Shown: piece after piece, positions 1 through 5,024 of the stretch
Position numbering within the stretch: position 1 is the stretch's first letter
Layout of the letters: every line of letters begins with the position of its first letter
Assembly: GCA_009922295.1 (NCBI GenBank)
Contig: RFWA01000188.1
Coordinates: 1-5,422 of the forward strand
Origin: Betaproteobacteria bacterium
GTDB taxonomy: Bacteria > Pseudomonadota > Gammaproteobacteria > Burkholderiales > Burkholderiaceae_C
DNA: 5,422 nucleotides
Reading direction: 5' to 3'
The notes under the pieces: generated by a model
What the model saw: only the letters and a program-made list of their open reading frames with translations
What the model was told of the DNA's origin: nothing
The model's database searches: none
Translations under genes and position numbers: made by a program

Positions 1-1017
1 ATAACGCTGGTCTTTGGGCAGCAACTCATTGAGGTCCAGCAGATTTTGCGGCATGCGCACCCGGTCACCACTGTCCAGTGGCATGTAGGTCCAGACCTTG
101 TTGATCAGGCTGTTGGCACCGCCGGGGTCCATCAACAGTGCCACCACCGCCAGCTGGCCTTCAGCATTGCGGTGAACCAGATGCGCCACCATCGAAAAGC
201 CCCGGGAGTTGACCCGTTCTTCTGAAGGGGTATGAAAATGGAACTGCAGCAGTTTGTAGACCGAGCCGCGCACGGTCAGGGTGTTGTCGCCCTGCACGTC
301 CACCTGGATGGTGTGACCGTTGTTCACCACTGACCCGTCGCTGGGCTGGTAATTGAACACCAAGGGCTCGGCTGGGCCCTGCAGCGTGTCGCGCTCGTCG
401 ATGTGGATCGGCGACTGACGCTTGCCGATGGCGCACAGGTTGAACTCCGGCTTCATTCGGCCCCAGGCTTGCGGGCCGGTGTCACCCTCGTAACTCCAGT
501 GCGCCTCGCCGCCGGCCGAATGCGCGCTGCCGTGCCCGGTCATGGCCGCTTCCTTGGCGCGGGTGTACCGGCGGCTGGCCAGCGGATTAACCCCCGAGAT
601 GGCAGGTCGTTGCATGGTCGCTGGCGCTGTCGTGCTGTGGCTGGCAGGCGACGCCGTGCTGGTGCCTTTGTTCGGCCCTGCCGACGCCTCTTCGCTTGGC
701 TGAAGGGTGATGTACTTTTTCTCCTTGCCGTTCACCACCAGGGTCAGCCGCTTTTTCGCCAAGGCGTTGGTCTCTGCCGCCTCCAGCACCTGCTCGGCCG
801 CGCCTTTGGCTGGAGCGCTTGGCGTTGATACTGACTGTTTGGCCGCAGCGACCGGCGCACTGGCATTGGCTGCTGCCGGTGCTGGGTCTGCGGCTCGGGC
901 CGTGCCCAAAACGCTGGCCGCCAGCAGGGCACACAGTGCTGCCGTAGCCCAAGTCACACCGCGGGCGTGTAGGGCCGGGTCCGGTGGTGCTGGCAGCAGG
1001 GAGGAGCGTAAATTCAT
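1..1017 (-). CDS. Secreted alpha-class carbonic anhydrase, C-terminus cut by window edge
   Basis: An open frame of 339 codons runs from ATG 1015-1017 off the left edge. It interconverts CO2 and bicarbonate with a zinc-bound hydroxide. Residues 1-42 form a Sec signal peptide: hydrophobic core at about 21-38, then Ala-Arg-Ala and probable cleavage before ADPAP, so the enzyme should be periplasmic. Residues 43-165 are an Ala/Pro/Ser/Thr-rich linker broken by a Lys-rich patch (88-105). The catalytic domain starts near 171 with HWSYEG, then QSPIHI (201-206), NNGH (232-235; H235 matches the proton-shuttle His64 of human CA II), FHFHTPSEE (259-267) and AHLVH (278-282). H260, H262 and H279 are the expected zinc ligands. 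C195 lies where bacterial alpha-CAs have a disulfide cysteine; its partner and the TTPPC segment would lie beyond the edge. An AAGGGG motif about 12 nt upstream may be the ribosome site; an in-frame stop at 1087-1089 bounds the frame. It is divergent from ruvB. The fold is certain; the linker's role is unknown. Confidence 0.93.
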   Translation of the reverse strand, partial: MNLRSSLLPAPPDPALHARGVTWATAALCALLAASVLGTARAADPAPAAANASAPVAAAKQSVSTPSAPAKGAAEQVLEAAETNALAKKRLTLVVNGKEKKYITLQPSEEASAGPNKGTSTASPASHSTTAPATMQRPAISGVNPLASRRYTRAKEAAMTGHGSAHSAGGEAHWSYEGDTGPQAWGRMKPEFNLCAIGKRQSPIHIDERDTLQGPAEPLVFNYQPSDGSVVNNGHTIQVDVQGDNTLTVRGSVYKLLQFHFHTPSEERVNSRGFSMVAHLVHRNAEGQLAVVALLMDPGGANSLINKVWTYMPLDSGDRVRMPQNLLDLNELLPKDQRY

Positions 1018-1170
1018 GGCTGGCGGGCCCCTTGGGCGTGCGGGCAGGTGTGGCCCTGGTTTCGGAATGACTGATATCCTGTTTTCTTATCGGCAACTTT
1101 GCCGCACAACTTAAATCCGGCCACGGCCGCGAAGGCTATAGTCAAGCTTGTTCCACCCCTCAGGCCCTTC
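1018..1170. promoter_or_regulatory. Divergent intergenic region between the carbonic anhydrase gene and ruvB
   Basis: This 153-bp gap must hold the promoters of both outward-facing genes. The best box I can see is TATAGT at 1137-1142, a -10-like hexamer about 29 bp before the ruvB GTG, but no good -35 lies 16-18 bp upstream. On the minus strand TTGCCG followed by TATCAG is badly spaced. No strong operator palindrome stands out. The location is supported by gene orientation; individual boxes are weak. Confidence 0.35.
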
Positions 1171-2226
1171 GTGAGCGTTCAGACCGATGATTTTGCCGCG
1201 CCGCCCAAACGTATGTTGGCGGCTGCACCAGCTTCGCCAAATGAAGAGGCGGTGGAGCGGGCGCTGCGCCCCAAGCTGCTCGACGAGTACGTGGGTCAGG
1301 CCAAGGTGCGTGAGCAGCTGGAGATCTTCATCGGCGCGGCGCGCAAGCGCGACGAGGCGCTGGACCATGTGCTGCTGTTTGGCCCACCCGGCCTGGGCAA
1401 GACCACGCTGTCGCACATCATTGCGCACGAACTCGGTGTTAATTTGCGGCAAACCAGTGGCCCGGTGCTGGAAAAGCCCAAGGACCTGGCCGCGCTGCTG
1501 ACCAACCTGGAAAAAAACGACGTCCTGTTCATTGACGAAATTCACCGCCTGTCGCCGGTGGTAGAAGAGATTTTGTACCCGGCGCTGGAGGACTACAAGA
1601 TCGACATCATGATCGGCGAAGGCCCGGCGGCGCGCTCGATCAAGCTCGACCTGCAGCCCTTCACGCTGGTGGGTGCCACCACCCGCGCCGGCATGCTCAC
1701 CAACCCGCTGCGCGACCGCTTTGGCATCGTGGCGCGGCTTGAGTTTTACACCGCTGAAGAGCTGGCGCGCATTGTGCGCCGCAGCGCCGGCCTGCTCAAT
1801 GTGCCCACCGATGACGCCGGTGGCTTTGAGATTGCGCGGCGCGCGCGTGGCACGCCGCGGATTGCCAACCGGCTGCTGCGCCGGGTGCGCGACTATGCCG
1901 ACGTGAAGGGCTCGGGTGAGATCACGCTCGACATTGCCAACCGCGCGCTGGCCATGCTCGACGTCGATCCGCAGGGCTTCGATTTGATGGACCGCAAGTT
2001 GCTCGAAGCAGTGATCCACCGTTTTGACGGCGGCCCGGTCGGGCTGGACAATATTGCCGCCAGCATCGGCGAAGAGCGCGAAACCATCGAGGACGTGATC
2101 GAACCCTACCTCATTCAGCAGGGCTATCTGCAGCGCACCCCGCGCGGGCGCATTGCCACCCTGGCCGCCTACCGCCACCTCGGTGTGGCGCCGCCCAGCC
2201 ACGACGGTGACATGTTTGGGGTGTGA
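1171..2226 (+). CDS. ruvB: RuvB, Holliday-junction branch-migration ATPase
   Basis: This is a 351-residue AAA+ motor that assembles as hexameric rings on DNA and, with RuvA, drives branch migration of Holliday junctions during recombinational repair; RuvC then cuts them. Visible motifs are Walker A GPPGLGKT (71-78), Walker B LFIDEIHR (119-126), sensor 1 GATTRAG (168-174), the arginine-finger stretch PLRDRFG (179-185, R183 matching E. coli R174), sensor 2 GTPRIANRLL (227-236) and a C-terminal winged helix (about 264-340) with GGPVGLDNIAASIGEE. The chosen start is GTG 1171, because the protein then begins VSVQTDDF, the usual N-terminus in Burkholderiales. An upstream in-frame TTG (1099) would add 24 residues unlike the family. 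The ribosome site is weak (AGG near 1162). Length fits the family (E. coli 336). No ruvA or ruvC is adjacent in the window, so it appears to be transcribed alone. The gene looks intact. Confidence 0.97.
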   Translation: MSVQTDDFAAPPKRMLAAAPASPNEEAVERALRPKLLDEYVGQAKVREQLEIFIGAARKRDEALDHVLLFGPPGLGKTTLSHIIAHELGVNLRQTSGPVLEKPKDLAALLTNLEKNDVLFIDEIHRLSPVVEEILYPALEDYKIDIMIGEGPAARSIKLDLQPFTLVGATTRAGMLTNPLRDRFGIVARLEFYTAEELARIVRRSAGLLNVPTDDAGGFEIARRARGTPRIANRLLRRVRDYADVKGSGEITLDIANRALAMLDVDPQGFDLMDRKLLEAVIHRFDGGPVGLDNIAASIGEERETIEDVIEPYLIQQGYLQRTPRGRIATLAAYRHLGVAPPSHDGDMFGV

Positions 2227-2243
2227 TTCGACCGGGAGCATGG

Positions 2244-2264
2244 ATGCCCGATCGGGTCGGGCAT
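2244..2264. repeat. GC-rich inverted repeat downstream of ruvB (REP/dRS3-like or terminator)
   Basis: ATGCCCGA (2244-2251) and TCGGGCAT (2257-2264) form a perfect 8-bp stem around a 5-nt TCGGG loop; the inner CCCGATCGGG (2247-2256) is itself a perfect palindrome. It begins 18 nt after the ruvB stop. No U-run follows on either strand, so a classical intrinsic terminator is doubtful. The shape resembles the short dispersed intergenic repeats of betaproteobacteria, such as the Neisseria dRS3 type with ATTCCC/GGGAAT arms. It may still limit read-through from ruvB. Confidence 0.5.
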
Positions 2265-2269
2265 GACGC

Positions 2270-2347
2270 TCATCGGGCTGGGCGTGCGTTGAGCACCATC
2301 AGGATCTGCGCCACAAAGTAGCTGCCCAGCACCGCATCGCTCAGCAG
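2270..2347 (-). pseudogene. C-terminal remnant of a membrane protein, possibly YhhN/lysoplasmalogenase
   Basis: On the minus strand, a reading frame ending at TGA 2270-2272 encodes LLSDAVLGSYFVAQILMVLN followed by ARPAR and stop. It reads like a transmembrane helix closing a protein. The tail GSYFVAQILMVL followed by GARP-like residues recalls the last helix of YhhN/TMEM86 lysoplasmalogenases, which end in ...TYYxAQxLI...; this match is from memory and covers only about 25 residues. The frame has a stop (TAA, 2369-2371) inside the adjoining hairpin, so nothing upstream of about 2347 is coding. A TTG at 2366-2368 could in principle start a 32-residue peptide, but no ribosome site was seen. The desaturase at 3239-4399 is on the same strand and ends just across the higBA cassette, so the two may be pieces of one former gene. 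Confidence 0.45.
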
Positions 2348-2348
2348 G

Positions 2349-2371
2349 TAATTGGAGACAGACTCCAATTA
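2349..2371. repeat. Perfect hairpin at the edge of the higBA-bearing segment
   Basis: TAATTGGAG (2349-2357) and CTCCAATTA (2363-2371) are perfect 9-bp complementary arms around an ACAGA loop. The element sits exactly where the minus-strand remnant loses its open frame and base composition shifts. Its shape (AATTGG...CAGA...CCAATTAAA) is like small REP-type hairpins that I recall as dispersed repeats in betaproteobacterial intergenic DNA, but I cannot confirm copy number here. There is no U-run on either side, so it is not an obvious terminator. Confidence 0.55.
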
Positions 2372-2503
2372 AATCCCCCGGATGCCGCAAAAGCAAGTGA
2401 AGCCGTAGTTGTGGGCATACCTGTCGACCCGCATGCAAAACGGATGTTGCGCGGATTCAAGGCTTCCATGAGCCAACGACCAGCTGCGCGAAGATAGGCT
2501 CAT

Positions 2504-2530
2504 CCAGTATCTCTATTTGAGATAAACTGG
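2504..2530 (+). promoter_or_regulatory. higBA operator/promoter palindrome
   Basis: TATCTC (2508-2513) and GAGATA (2519-2524) are perfect 6-bp arms around TATTT. The symmetry continues outward as CCAGT (2504-2508) and CTGG (2527-2530) with a 2-nt offset. It ends 4 nt before the higB ATG. HigA-family antitoxins bind such palindromes through their HTH domain to repress their own operon, so this is the natural autoregulatory site. A -10-like GATAAA (2521-2526) overlaps the right arm; if used, transcription would start almost at the ATG. No clear -35 was found. Confidence 0.6.
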
Positions 2531-2534
2531 CAAA

Positions 2535-2822
2535 ATGAAAATCATCAGCAACAGTGCGCTAAGGGCATTTGCGGCTGAGCACCCTCAAGCCGAGGCACCC
2601 CTAAAGGGTTGGAGACGCGTGGTTGAGAAGAACCGGTATGCAAATTGGAGTGACCTCAAAGCATCCTTCAACTCTGTGGACCGAGTCGGCGATCTAGTGG
2701 TTTTTGATATTGGCGGCAATAAATATCGGCTAATTTCATACATTCGTTTCGAGAAGCAAATCGTTTACATCAAGGCGGTGTTAACTCACCAAGAATATGA
2801 CATAGGAGCATGGAAGCCATGA
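2535..2822 (+). CDS. higB: HigB-type toxin, ribosome-dependent mRNA interferase
   Basis: A 95-residue protein of the HigB_toxin family (RelE-like fold), the same branch as E. coli HigB, which cleaves translated mRNA on the ribosome when its antitoxin is lost. Signature stretches are LKASFNSVDRV (41-51), VVFDIGGNKYRLISYIRF (55-72, matching the family's FN(V/I)GGN-R motif) and VLTHQEYD (82-89, matching THKEYD). Length is normal (E. coli about 104) and no disruption is visible. The toxin comes first, the usual order for hig operons, and its end overlaps the antitoxin start. There is no recognisable Shine-Dalgarno before the ATG; the palindromic operator ends 4 nt upstream, so translation may be leaderless or weak, which would fit low toxin expression. 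Codon use and GC are lower than in ruvB or the desaturase, suggesting transfer. Confidence 0.93.
   Translation: MKIISNSALRAFAAEHPQAEAPLKGWRRVVEKNRYANWSDLKASFNSVDRVGDLVVFDIGGNKYRLISYIRFEKQIVYIKAVLTHQEYDIGAWKP
2804..2808 (+). promoter_or_regulatory. Ribosome binding site of higA inside higB
   Basis: AGGAG lies within the last codons of higB. Its 10-nt distance to ATG 2819, against 1 nt to ATG 2810, decides the antitoxin start. A strong site for higA and none visible for higB would favour excess antitoxin. Confidence 0.6.
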
Positions 2823-3232
2823 ACGCAATGATTGACATGCAAAAACTTCTTCCAGCTTGGGAGCAGTTTCGTGCTGCCACAGACATTTCCACCATTCGAG
2901 ATGAGGCCCATTACGCCCGGATGACGCAGATGCTAGACGGCCTTTTAGTTGAGGCAGGGGGTGATGAACGTCATCCCATCATGGGGCTTGTGGACATCGT
3001 TGGCGACCTCATAGAAGACTACGAGACAGAGCAACACCACCTACCTGAAACCAATGGTATTGATGCACTGAAATTTCTGATGGAACAACACGGTCTAAAG
3101 CAAGGCGACCTGAGAGAGATTGGGAGTCAAGGCGTGGTTTCAGAAATTTTGGCTGGCAAGCGTGAACTCAACGTTAGGCAAGTGCGCGCCCTTAGTGAGC
3201 GTTTCGGGGTTTCCACCGCAACCTTCTTGTAA
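2819..3232 (+). CDS. higA: HigA-type antitoxin with XRE-family HTH
   Basis: A 137-residue antitoxin and transcriptional repressor, homologous along its length to E. coli HigA (COG5499 type). It neutralises HigB and binds the operon operator. The N-terminal helical part (about 8-75) carries the acidic segment near 60-75; the C-terminal HTH spans about 81-137 with DLREIGSQGVVSEILAGKR (97-115) and LSERFGVS (125-132), closely parallel to DLPEIGS...VLSGKR...RFGIS of the E. coli protein. Start choice: AGGAG at 2804-2808 is only 1 nt from ATG 2810 but 10 nt from ATG 2819, which also overlaps the higB stop as ATGA; translational coupling is therefore likely and 2819 is preferred. ATG 2810 (140 residues) and ATG 2828 remain possible. 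Its stop lies 6 nt from the convergent desaturase stop. Confidence 0.92.
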   Translation: MNAMIDMQKLLPAWEQFRAATDISTIRDEAHYARMTQMLDGLLVEAGGDERHPIMGLVDIVGDLIEDYETEQHHLPETNGIDALKFLMEQHGLKQGDLREIGSQGVVSEILAGKRELNVRQVRALSERFGVSTATFL

Positions 3233-3238
3233 CTGGCA

Positions 3239-4399
3239 TCAAAAATACTGGCCCAGCGCCGCAGCTGCGGTGGCAACAGCCGCCGCTTGCACCAGCAGCA
3301 CCTCGCCCATGGTCAACCGCCCCTGCAGCAGTGCGCCCAGTGCCCAGTAGTTCACCAGCAGCGCCAAGCTGCAAACGGCGACTTGGCTGTGCGGCCAGTG
3401 GCCTGCCTGCCACAGCACGGTGGCCACGCCCAGCAGCAGGGCGCTGAACTGCAGGCCGGCGAACCAGGCCATGGCCGGCGCCAGCGGCGGGTCATAGGTG
3501 TGTACCTTTGCAAGGCTAAAGGCCGGTTGCGGCCAGCGGGCAGCCACGTCGGCCGGGCGCCAACCGGGTGGCATTAGCCAGACCCGCAGCTTGTCGACCC
3601 AATGTTGGGTGCGCCAGCTGTCGGCCAGCAGCGCCCAATAGACCTGGGCATTGGCCCACAGCGGGTCCCAGCTGTTGAGCGGCGTTCGGGTGCCGTAGAC
3701 GCAGGGCTCGGTATCGGCCTCGGTCTGGAAGGTGCCAAACAGCCGGTCCCACAACACCAGCATGCCGCCGTAGTTCTTGTCCAGGTAGCGGTCATTGACG
3801 GCGTGGTGCACCCGGTGGTTGGACGGTGAGCAGAACACCCGGTCAAACCAGCCGAGTTTGCCGATCTGCTCGGTGTGCACCCAGAACTGGTAGAGCAGGT
3901 CGATCAGCGCCACGATGCCAAAAATCAGCGGCGGCACCCCGGCCACGGCCATCGGCAGGTAAAACACCCAGCCCAGCAGGGCGCCGCTGCTGGTCTGGCG
4001 CAGCGCGGTAGACAGGTTGTACTGCTGGCTTTGGTGGTGCACGCTGTGCGCCGCCCACAACACCGCCACCCGGTGACCGCCGCGGTGCAGCCAGTAGTAG
4101 CAAAAATCGTAAAACAGCAGCGCCAGCAGCACGCCGGGAACGCTGTGCCAAAAAGCCGGGTCCGGGAACAGCGCCACCGAGGCATAGACCGCGCTGTAAA
4201 TGCCAATGGTCAGCAGCTTGCTGAACACCCCGCTGAGCTGGCTCAGCACACCCAGGCTGATGCTGTTGATGGCGTCGTTCAGGCGGTAGGTGTTGCGCCC
4301 GGTGCCACGCCGCTCGCGCGCCATGCCCCAGGCAAATTCCAGCCCGATCAGCAGCAGAAACACGGGCGTGGCCAGCACGATCACTTGAAATGGCGTCAT
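3239..4399 (-). CDS. Membrane di-iron sterol desaturase/fatty-acid hydroxylase (AGMO-like)
   Basis: A 386-residue integral membrane protein of the fatty acid hydroxylase superfamily, which uses a histidine-bound di-iron centre and O2. The histidine clusters are HRGGH (105-109), HSVHH (118-122), H175 and HRVHH (195-199). The stretch NHRVHHAVNDRYLDKNYGG (194-212) and LWDRLFGTF (216-224) match the subgroup related to alkylglycerol monooxygenase, which cleaves ether lipids; the substrate here is inferred. Hydrophobic segments lie at about 5-24, 50-78, 86-104, 140-172, 312-332, 340-358 and 366-382. The start is ATG 4397-4399: MTPFQVIVLATPVFLLLIGL opens directly into the first helix. An upstream ATG (4480) would add a hydrophilic stretch overlapping the neighbouring gene. 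The last residues, ALGQYF, end abruptly 6 nt from the higA stop; homologues that continue into a YhhN domain would make this a truncated first half. The hydroxylase domain itself looks intact. It may be co-transcribed with the upstream Bug fragment (38-nt gap). Confidence 0.88.
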   Translation of the reverse strand: MTPFQVIVLATPVFLLLIGLEFAWGMARERRGTGRNTYRLNDAINSISLGVLSQLSGVFSKLLTIGIYSAVYASVALFPDPAFWHSVPGVLLALLFYDFCYYWLHRGGHRVAVLWAAHSVHHQSQQYNLSTALRQTSSGALLGWVFYLPMAVAGVPPLIFGIVALIDLLYQFWVHTEQIGKLGWFDRVFCSPSNHRVHHAVNDRYLDKNYGGMLVLWDRLFGTFQTEADTEPCVYGTRTPLNSWDPLWANAQVYWALLADSWRTQHWVDKLRVWLMPPGWRPADVAARWPQPAFSLAKVHTYDPPLAPAMAWFAGLQFSALLLGVATVLWQAGHWPHSQVAVCSLALLVNYWALGALLQGRLTMGEVLLVQAAAVATAAAALGQYF

Positions 4400-4437
4400 A
4401 CGCTCATTGTGACGCAGGCCACGCGGCTCTTCTTGGG

Positions 4438-4947
4438 TTACTCCACCTTGATCTGGTTGTCTTTCACGATCCGGCTCCAAAGCTCGATCTCGCTGCGGAT
4501 TTTGCGGCCGTAGTCGTCGGGGCTGCCGCCCACAATGTCAAAACCCATGTCAGCCAGCTTGGCCGCCAGTGCCGGCTGGCGCAGTGCGCGCACCAGGGTG
4601 TCATTGAGTTTGGCCACCACCGCCGGCGGCATGCCGGCCGGACCGACCACACCATAAAACGGCGCTGCATCGGGCATGGCGATACCTAACTCCTGCAGTG
4701 TGGGCACGTCGGGCAACATGGGGGAGCGCTTGCTGCGCACAATGGCCAGGCCCTGCACCTTGCCGGCCTTGACCTGCACGCCGGTGGGCACGATGGCGTC
4801 CACCAGCACAGGCACCTGGCCACCCATCACATCACGCAGTGCCGGCGCCACACCCGTGTAGCCAATGTGCTGCCAGGCGATGCGCTGTTGCGCCCCCACC
4901 ATCTCAAAGTGGGGATATAGGGTCCAGAGACATTCACTCGCATCCAT
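4438..4947 (-). pseudogene. C-terminal half of a Bug-family (TctC-type) solute-binding protein
   Basis: The 169-codon frame matches the second half of periplasmic substrate-binding proteins of tripartite tricarboxylate transport systems, normally about 320 residues with a signal peptide. Diagnostic stretches are HIGYTGVAPALRDVMGGQVP (27-46, family HVPYKG.APAL.D...GG.V), VKAGKVQGLAI (59-69), KRSPMLPDVPTLQELG (73-88), YGVVGPAGMPPAVVAKLN (98-115) and a closing helix to DNQIKVE. Domain 1, the ligand-contacting N-terminal loops and the signal peptide are missing. Recognisable homology fades upstream of about residue 12 (PHFEM, near 4914), and a TGA lies just before the ATG (4951-4953), so residues 1-11 are probably fortuitous coding. 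Without export signal or half the fold it cannot bind ligand; I call it a truncated pseudogene. No TctA/TctB partners are in the window, which is normal for orphan Bug proteins. The loss coincides with the integrase-bearing segment to the right. Confidence 0.82.
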
Positions 4948-4953
4948 CTTTCA

Positions 4954-4983
4954 TTGGTAAATGGTCCAGAATCGTCCTAGAAT
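4954..4983 (+). promoter_or_regulatory. Putative promoter of the integrase gene
   Basis: TTGGTA (4954-4959, 4 of 6 to the -35 consensus) and TAGAAT (4978-4983, 5 of 6 to the -10) are separated by 18 bp, placing a start near 4990, about 35 nt before the integrase ATG. GTCCTA (4974-4979) overlaps the -10 and is the inverse of TAGGAC in the repeats just downstream, so the promoter may be repressed by a protein that binds these sites. Confidence 0.5.
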
Positions 4984-4994
4984 TTCCACCCAGG

Positions 4995-5015
4995 TTTAGG
5001 ACACTTTTAGGACAC
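4995..5015 (+). repeat. Tandem direct repeat TTTAGGACAC x2 upstream of the integrase
   Basis: TTTAGGACAC is found at 4995-5004 and 5006-5015, an 11-bp period or about one helical turn, so both copies face the same side of DNA. An inverted half-copy GTCCTA lies at 4974-4979. The second copy supplies the AGGA that is the only Shine-Dalgarno candidate for the integrase, 12 nt from its ATG. Likely roles are arm-type integrase sites or an operator for an excisionase/regulator. Confidence 0.6.
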
Positions 5016-5024
5016 CTTCGCACC

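Larger units (their letters stand above)
2227..2534. other. Intergenic patchwork between ruvB and higB
   Basis: This 308-bp stretch has no intact gene. It holds a GC-rich inverted repeat just after ruvB (2244-2264), a short minus-strand coding remnant (2270-2347), a perfect 9-bp-stem hairpin (2349-2371), about 130 bp of lower-GC sequence with no convincing gene (2372-2500), and the higBA promoter/operator (2504-2530). Base composition changes near 2350-2370, from ruvB-like GC to the more AT-rich character of the higBA genes, which suggests a junction between resident and acquired DNA. Confidence 0.6.
2349..3238. mobile_element. Putative acquired higBA cassette
   Basis: The segment from the 2349-2371 hairpin to the end of higA is visibly more AT-rich than ruvB and the desaturase, carries a self-contained toxin-antitoxin operon with its own operator, and lies between two minus-strand coding pieces that may have been one gene. 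No transposase, integrase or clear target-site duplication is visible, so the mechanism of entry is unknown. The left boundary is taken as the hairpin; the right boundary is placed between the higA and desaturase stop codons. Boundaries are inferred. Confidence 0.4.

Noticed and set aside
587..1096. Minus-strand open frame of 169 codons overlapping the carbonic anhydrase N-terminus
   Set aside because: Same strand but a different frame from the signal-peptide-bearing anhydrase frame; composition typical of frame-shifted GC-rich DNA.
1111..2241. Long minus-strand open frame (376 codons) opposite ruvB
   Set aside because: It is an antisense shadow of a clear RuvB coding frame; the translation is Arg/His/Gln-rich with no family motifs.
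2169..2438. Minus-strand open frame of 89 codons spanning the ruvB end
   Set aside because: It runs antisense into ruvB and in a different frame from the hydrophobic remnant; no recognisable features.
2265..2497. Plus-strand open frame of about 75 codons ending at TAG 2495-2497
   Set aside because: It has no convincing start or ribosome site, crosses both the remnant and the hairpin, and its first half is the antisense of the YhhN-like tail.
3173..3179. GTTAGGC resembling an integron attC core site
   Set aside because: It lies inside the conserved HTH of higA, no partner RYYYAAC site is at a suitable distance, and no integron integrase is present.
4400..4480. N-terminal extension of the desaturase from ATG 4480
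   Set aside because: The 27 extra residues are hydrophilic, overlap the end of the Bug fragment and precede the natural start before the first membrane helix.
3875..4513. Plus-strand open frame of 212 codons opposite the desaturase
   Set aside because: Gln/His/Arg-rich antisense product with no motifs; the minus-strand frame has all the histidine clusters.
4860..5024. tRNA or tRNA 3'-end as attachment site beside the integrase
   Set aside because: No cloverleaf, T-arm (GTTCRANYC) or CCA end was seen on either strand between the Bug fragment and the integrase.
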